A DNA stretch of 7,223 nucleotides, taken from Treponema sp. GTDB taxonomy: Bacteria > Spirochaetota > Spirochaetia > Treponematales > Breznakiellaceae. The notes beneath the pieces are model-generated. The model saw only the letters and a program-made list of their open reading frames with translations, was not told the origin of the DNA and did not search any database. Position numbers and translations under genes: made by a program. Shown here piece by piece: positions 5,366 to 7,223 of the stretch. The stretch lies in contig WRAL01000070.1 in assembly GCA_009780285.1 (NCBI GenBank), positions 1 to 7,223 of the forward strand, written 5' to 3'. Positions within the stretch are counted from its first letter, which is position 1; every line of letters starts with the position of its first letter.

Positions 5366-6739
5366 CTAAGGCGACATGGCCCCGCTACTTTCATAAACGA
5401 TCCACTTCAGGTCGCTGGGGGCCGTCGTGCTCAAACTGGAGTTGCTAATACTAGTAGTAATTCCGTTAGACTCTGACTCAGTGGTTACATCAGTTGTAAC
5501 AAGAGTGTTCCATCCAGGCTGAAGGCTCAGTTCAAAGGGAGCCATGCTATATTTGTTGATATAGCCATCTCCCTCAGAGTCGGATTCTTCCCCAGGAGAG
5601 CTTATGACTGTTTGGTGGCTGGCAAACCAAAACTGCACAGAGATATCAACAGTAGTATAGATGCCGGCGTTTTCGCTTTTGCTGGAATTATTTCTACTGA
5701 GGGAGTGGTATTCATTGTCAGCATGAACGACAAGCTCATCAAAAAAGAACAGCGCAAGAGGGTTTGAAATCGTAAGTTCAAATGTTCCCCCTTGCGGGAA
5801 TAATTCCCCGATGCTTTTACGCGCCGAGCGAGCCGGCACGGGAAGAACACCGCTTAGATGACCGTCTGCGGTTATGCTCCCAATCTCTATCTTGTCCAGC
5901 TCCACATTCCACCAAGCACCCAGGAACACTTTTTGAGCTCCCAGTTTCCAGGACTCTTCACTACCACTTATAGACACTGTGCCGCCGGGAAGGGTAAAGG
6001 GCGCGTAAAATCTATCGGCAATCGCGACAGAGGCGCTGTCAACGTGGCCGGAATTGGCAAGGCGGTACATGCGCGCGAAAACATACAGGCCGGCGTCGTC
6101 GGCCGTCGGCGCGTAGGCAGCGGCGTTTGCGCCTGGGATTGGCGCGACGAGCCTGTGGTCGCCAAGTCGGCCTAGCGAGGAACCGGGCGCATTGGAGCGG
6201 AACCATTGATAGAGAACCTCGCTCTCGGCATTCCCGCCAAGGCCCTCCGCATTTACGCTAAGCGTCGTTCCGATTGCCGTCTCGTAGTCCCCGCTCGCGC
6301 CGCCAGTAACGCCGATGCCGCCGTCGGGCGCCGTAAGCGCAGGCCCGTTCGGATCCGGCACGGCGACGAAGGCCGTAAGGCTGCCGGTATGGCCGGCGCG
6401 CGTTACGGTTACTATGAGCAGGTTGCTCCGGTCGTCTGCAGTCACCGTTCGATTCGCGCCCGAGCCTGCCGCGGTTCCGGCCGCCGCATGGCTTGAGGCG
6501 CGGCGCCACCGGTAGCTGATGTCGCCCGTTCCTACAAGGCTCGCCTCCACGGAAAGCTGATCATCGGATGCCACGGTTTGGCCGGTTACGTCAGCGCCGT
6601 CTCGCATGATGCGTACCGAGCCGGTAAGCGACGGATCTGTCTTACCGCCTGTGTTGGGGTCGGGATCGACGCAGGCGATCATCGCGATTAAGACCGCCGC
6701 GATTAGGGCGCTCGTCCTGAAAATATATTTCACTTTCAT
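5366..6739 (-). CDS. Ig-like-domain surface or periplasmic lipoprotein
   Basis: A 457-residue predicted lipoprotein of unknown function. The ATG at 6739 has AAGGAGG (6750 down to 6744) 4 nt upstream. The signal is MKVKYIFR plus a hydrophobic stretch ending in MIAC, with Cys23 as the likely lipidated residue, then an Asp/Pro/Asn/Gly-rich tether. Residues about 38-127 form one Ig-like domain (YRWRR, then VTADDRSNLLIVTVTRAGHTG), a type common in treponemal lipoproteins. Residues about 135-242 form a second (YQWFRSN, IPGANAAAYAPTADDAGLY). Residues about 245-457 are a different, Ser/Thr-rich, probably beta-rich region with PFELSLQPGWNTLV and DLKWIVYE near the end; I do not recognise a named domain. 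This C-terminal half is encoded by clearly more AT-rich DNA than the first half. The gene is convergent with GH130 and divergent from the aldo/keto reductase gene, so it is a lone unit. Adhesion or ligand binding at the envelope is a guess. Confidence 0.82.
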   Translation of the reverse strand: MKVKYIFRTSALIAAVLIAMIACVDPDPNTGGKTDPSLTGSVRIMRDGADVTGQTVASDDQLSVEASLVGTGDISYRWRRASSHAAAGTAAGSGANRTVTADDRSNLLIVTVTRAGHTGSLTAFVAVPDPNGPALTAPDGGIGVTGGASGDYETAIGTTLSVNAEGLGGNAESEVLYQWFRSNAPGSSLGRLGDHRLVAPIPGANAAAYAPTADDAGLYVFARMYRLANSGHVDSASVAIADRFYAPFTLPGGTVSISGSEESWKLGAQKVFLGAWWNVELDKIEIGSITADGHLSGVLPVPARSARKSIGELFPQGGTFELTISNPLALFFFDELVVHADNEYHSLSRNNSSKSENAGIYTTVDISVQFWFASHQTVISSPGEESDSEGDGYINKYSMAPFELSLQPGWNTLVTTDVTTESESNGITTSISNSSLSTTAPSDLKWIVYESSGAMSP

Positions 6740-6851
6740 GAAACCTCCTTTTTTTGCGATCGTCCTTCCTTAATGGCGAGAACTAGAAACCCCTTCGCAA
6801 GGTGGCATTTGTCGCAATTGACAGAGGCGCTTGGCTGTATGTCATGAGGCC

Positions 6852-6880
6852 ATAGTATTGCGCTCGGGGCGGAATGTCAA
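6852..6880 (-). promoter_or_regulatory. Strong sigma70-like promoter for the Ig-like lipoprotein gene
   Basis: On the minus strand, a consensus TTGACA (6880 down to 6875) is followed after 17 nt by TACTAT (6857 down to 6852). The expected transcription start is near 6845, giving a leader of about 105 nt before the ATG at 6739. I see no convincing riboswitch or strong hairpin in that leader. Confidence 0.65.
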
Positions 6881-6897
6881 GGGCTCGCGCTTTTCGC

Positions 6898-6927
6898 TGG
6901 ACATTATCGCTGCGAGCGTGCTACAAT
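6898..6927 (+). promoter_or_regulatory. Sigma70-like promoter for the aldo/keto reductase gene
   Basis: TGGACA (6898-6903) and TACAAT (6922-6927) are separated by 18 nt, placing the start near 6934 and the leader at about 47 nt. The -35 box is 17 bp from the -35 box of the divergent lipoprotein promoter. Confidence 0.55.
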
Positions 6928-6980
6928 AAACGCTGTAAACCAGGCGCACAGGCAAGCGCGCAAAAGCTAAGGAGGAGAGG

Positions 6981-7223
6981 ATGATTTACAAAACGTTTGG
7001 AAAAACCGGCGCGAAGGTTTCGGCGCTGGGGTTCGGAGCGATGCGCCTGCCCATGCGCGATCAGGGCGACGAAAGAATCGTGGACGAGGATCTTGCCGTT
7101 CCCCTATTGCGAAAGGCTTTCGACATGGGCGTGAATTACGTCGACACGGCGCCGCTGTACTGCGAAAAACGCAGCGAGGCCGCCGTGGGAAAGGCCCTGA
7201 AAGGCTACCGCGACAAAGTGTAC
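6981..7223 (+). CDS. Aldo/keto reductase, 3'-truncated by the window edge
   Basis: The first 81 residues of an NAD(P)H-dependent aldo/keto reductase (TIM-barrel oxidoreductase). The ATG at 6981 has AAGGAGG at 6969-6975, 5 nt away. The N-terminus MIYKTFGKTGAKVSALGFGA, followed by MRLP, is characteristic, particularly of the bacterial branch whose members often carry a C-terminal 4Fe-4S ferredoxin-like domain. That end is outside the window, so the iron-sulfur assignment is inference. The first two of the family's four catalytic residues are visible in NYVDTAPLY: Asp55 and Tyr60. The Lys and His lie beyond the edge. Substrate unknown. The frame is open to the last base. Confidence 0.92.
   Translation, partial: MIYKTFGKTGAKVSALGFGAMRLPMRDQGDERIVDEDLAVPLLRKAFDMGVNYVDTAPLYCEKRSEAAVGKALKGYRDKVY

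Noticed and set aside
5003..5480. Short plus-strand open frames across 5007-5476
   Set aside because: They run through the GH130 3' end, the foldback, the terminator and the convergent gene, with no ribosome binding site or protein-like composition.

Overview
The window looks like chromosomal DNA from a spirochete of the Treponema lineage, probably a gut-associated species. This is inferred from protein style, not from a database match. Two genes encode lipoproteins of a kind I associate with treponemes: one joins a CsgG/LpoB-like domain to RCC1-type 'LWAWG...GQLGDGT' repeats, and one carries Trp-containing Ig-like domains. Shine-Dalgarno sites are strong (GGAGG), sigma70-like promoters are readable, and most of the window is moderately GC-rich.

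Layout. (1) 1-2314, plus strand: the 3' part of a carbamate kinase gene (arcC) and a complete arginine deiminase gene (arcA). Between them is a 181-nt gap packed with four perfect inverted repeats. (2) 2453-4111, plus strand: a lipoprotein with a CsgG/LpoB-like domain and a seven-unit RCC1-type repeat domain, behind its own promoter. (3) 4168-5166, plus strand: a GH130 beta-mannoside phosphorylase-type enzyme. Its sigma70-like promoter ends so close to the ATG that the mRNA is predicted to be leaderless. (4) 5167-5365: no gene; it holds a 56-nt imperfect palindrome, a strong intrinsic terminator and smaller stem-loops. (5) 5366-6739, minus strand: an Ig-like-domain lipoprotein whose C-terminal half is much more AT-rich than its N-terminal half. 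(6) 6740-6980: a divergent intergenic region with two promoters whose -35 boxes face each other. (7) 6981-7223, plus strand: the start of an aldo/keto reductase gene cut by the window end.

How the genes work together. ArcA (arginine to citrulline plus ammonia) and ArcC (carbamoyl phosphate plus ADP to ATP) are two of the three catalytic steps of the arginine deiminase pathway, which yields ATP under anaerobic conditions. ArcB (ornithine carbamoyltransferase) and the arginine/ornithine antiporter are not in view and may lie upstream. The other genes appear to be independent units: each has its own promoter, and there is no shared pathway. I do not see a clear new multi-gene system. The most unusual items are the hairpin cluster before arcA, the leaderless GH130 promoter with an inverted repeat in its spacer, the 56-nt palindrome, and the composition break inside the Ig-like lipoprotein gene. 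I found no tRNA, rRNA, CRISPR array or transposase.
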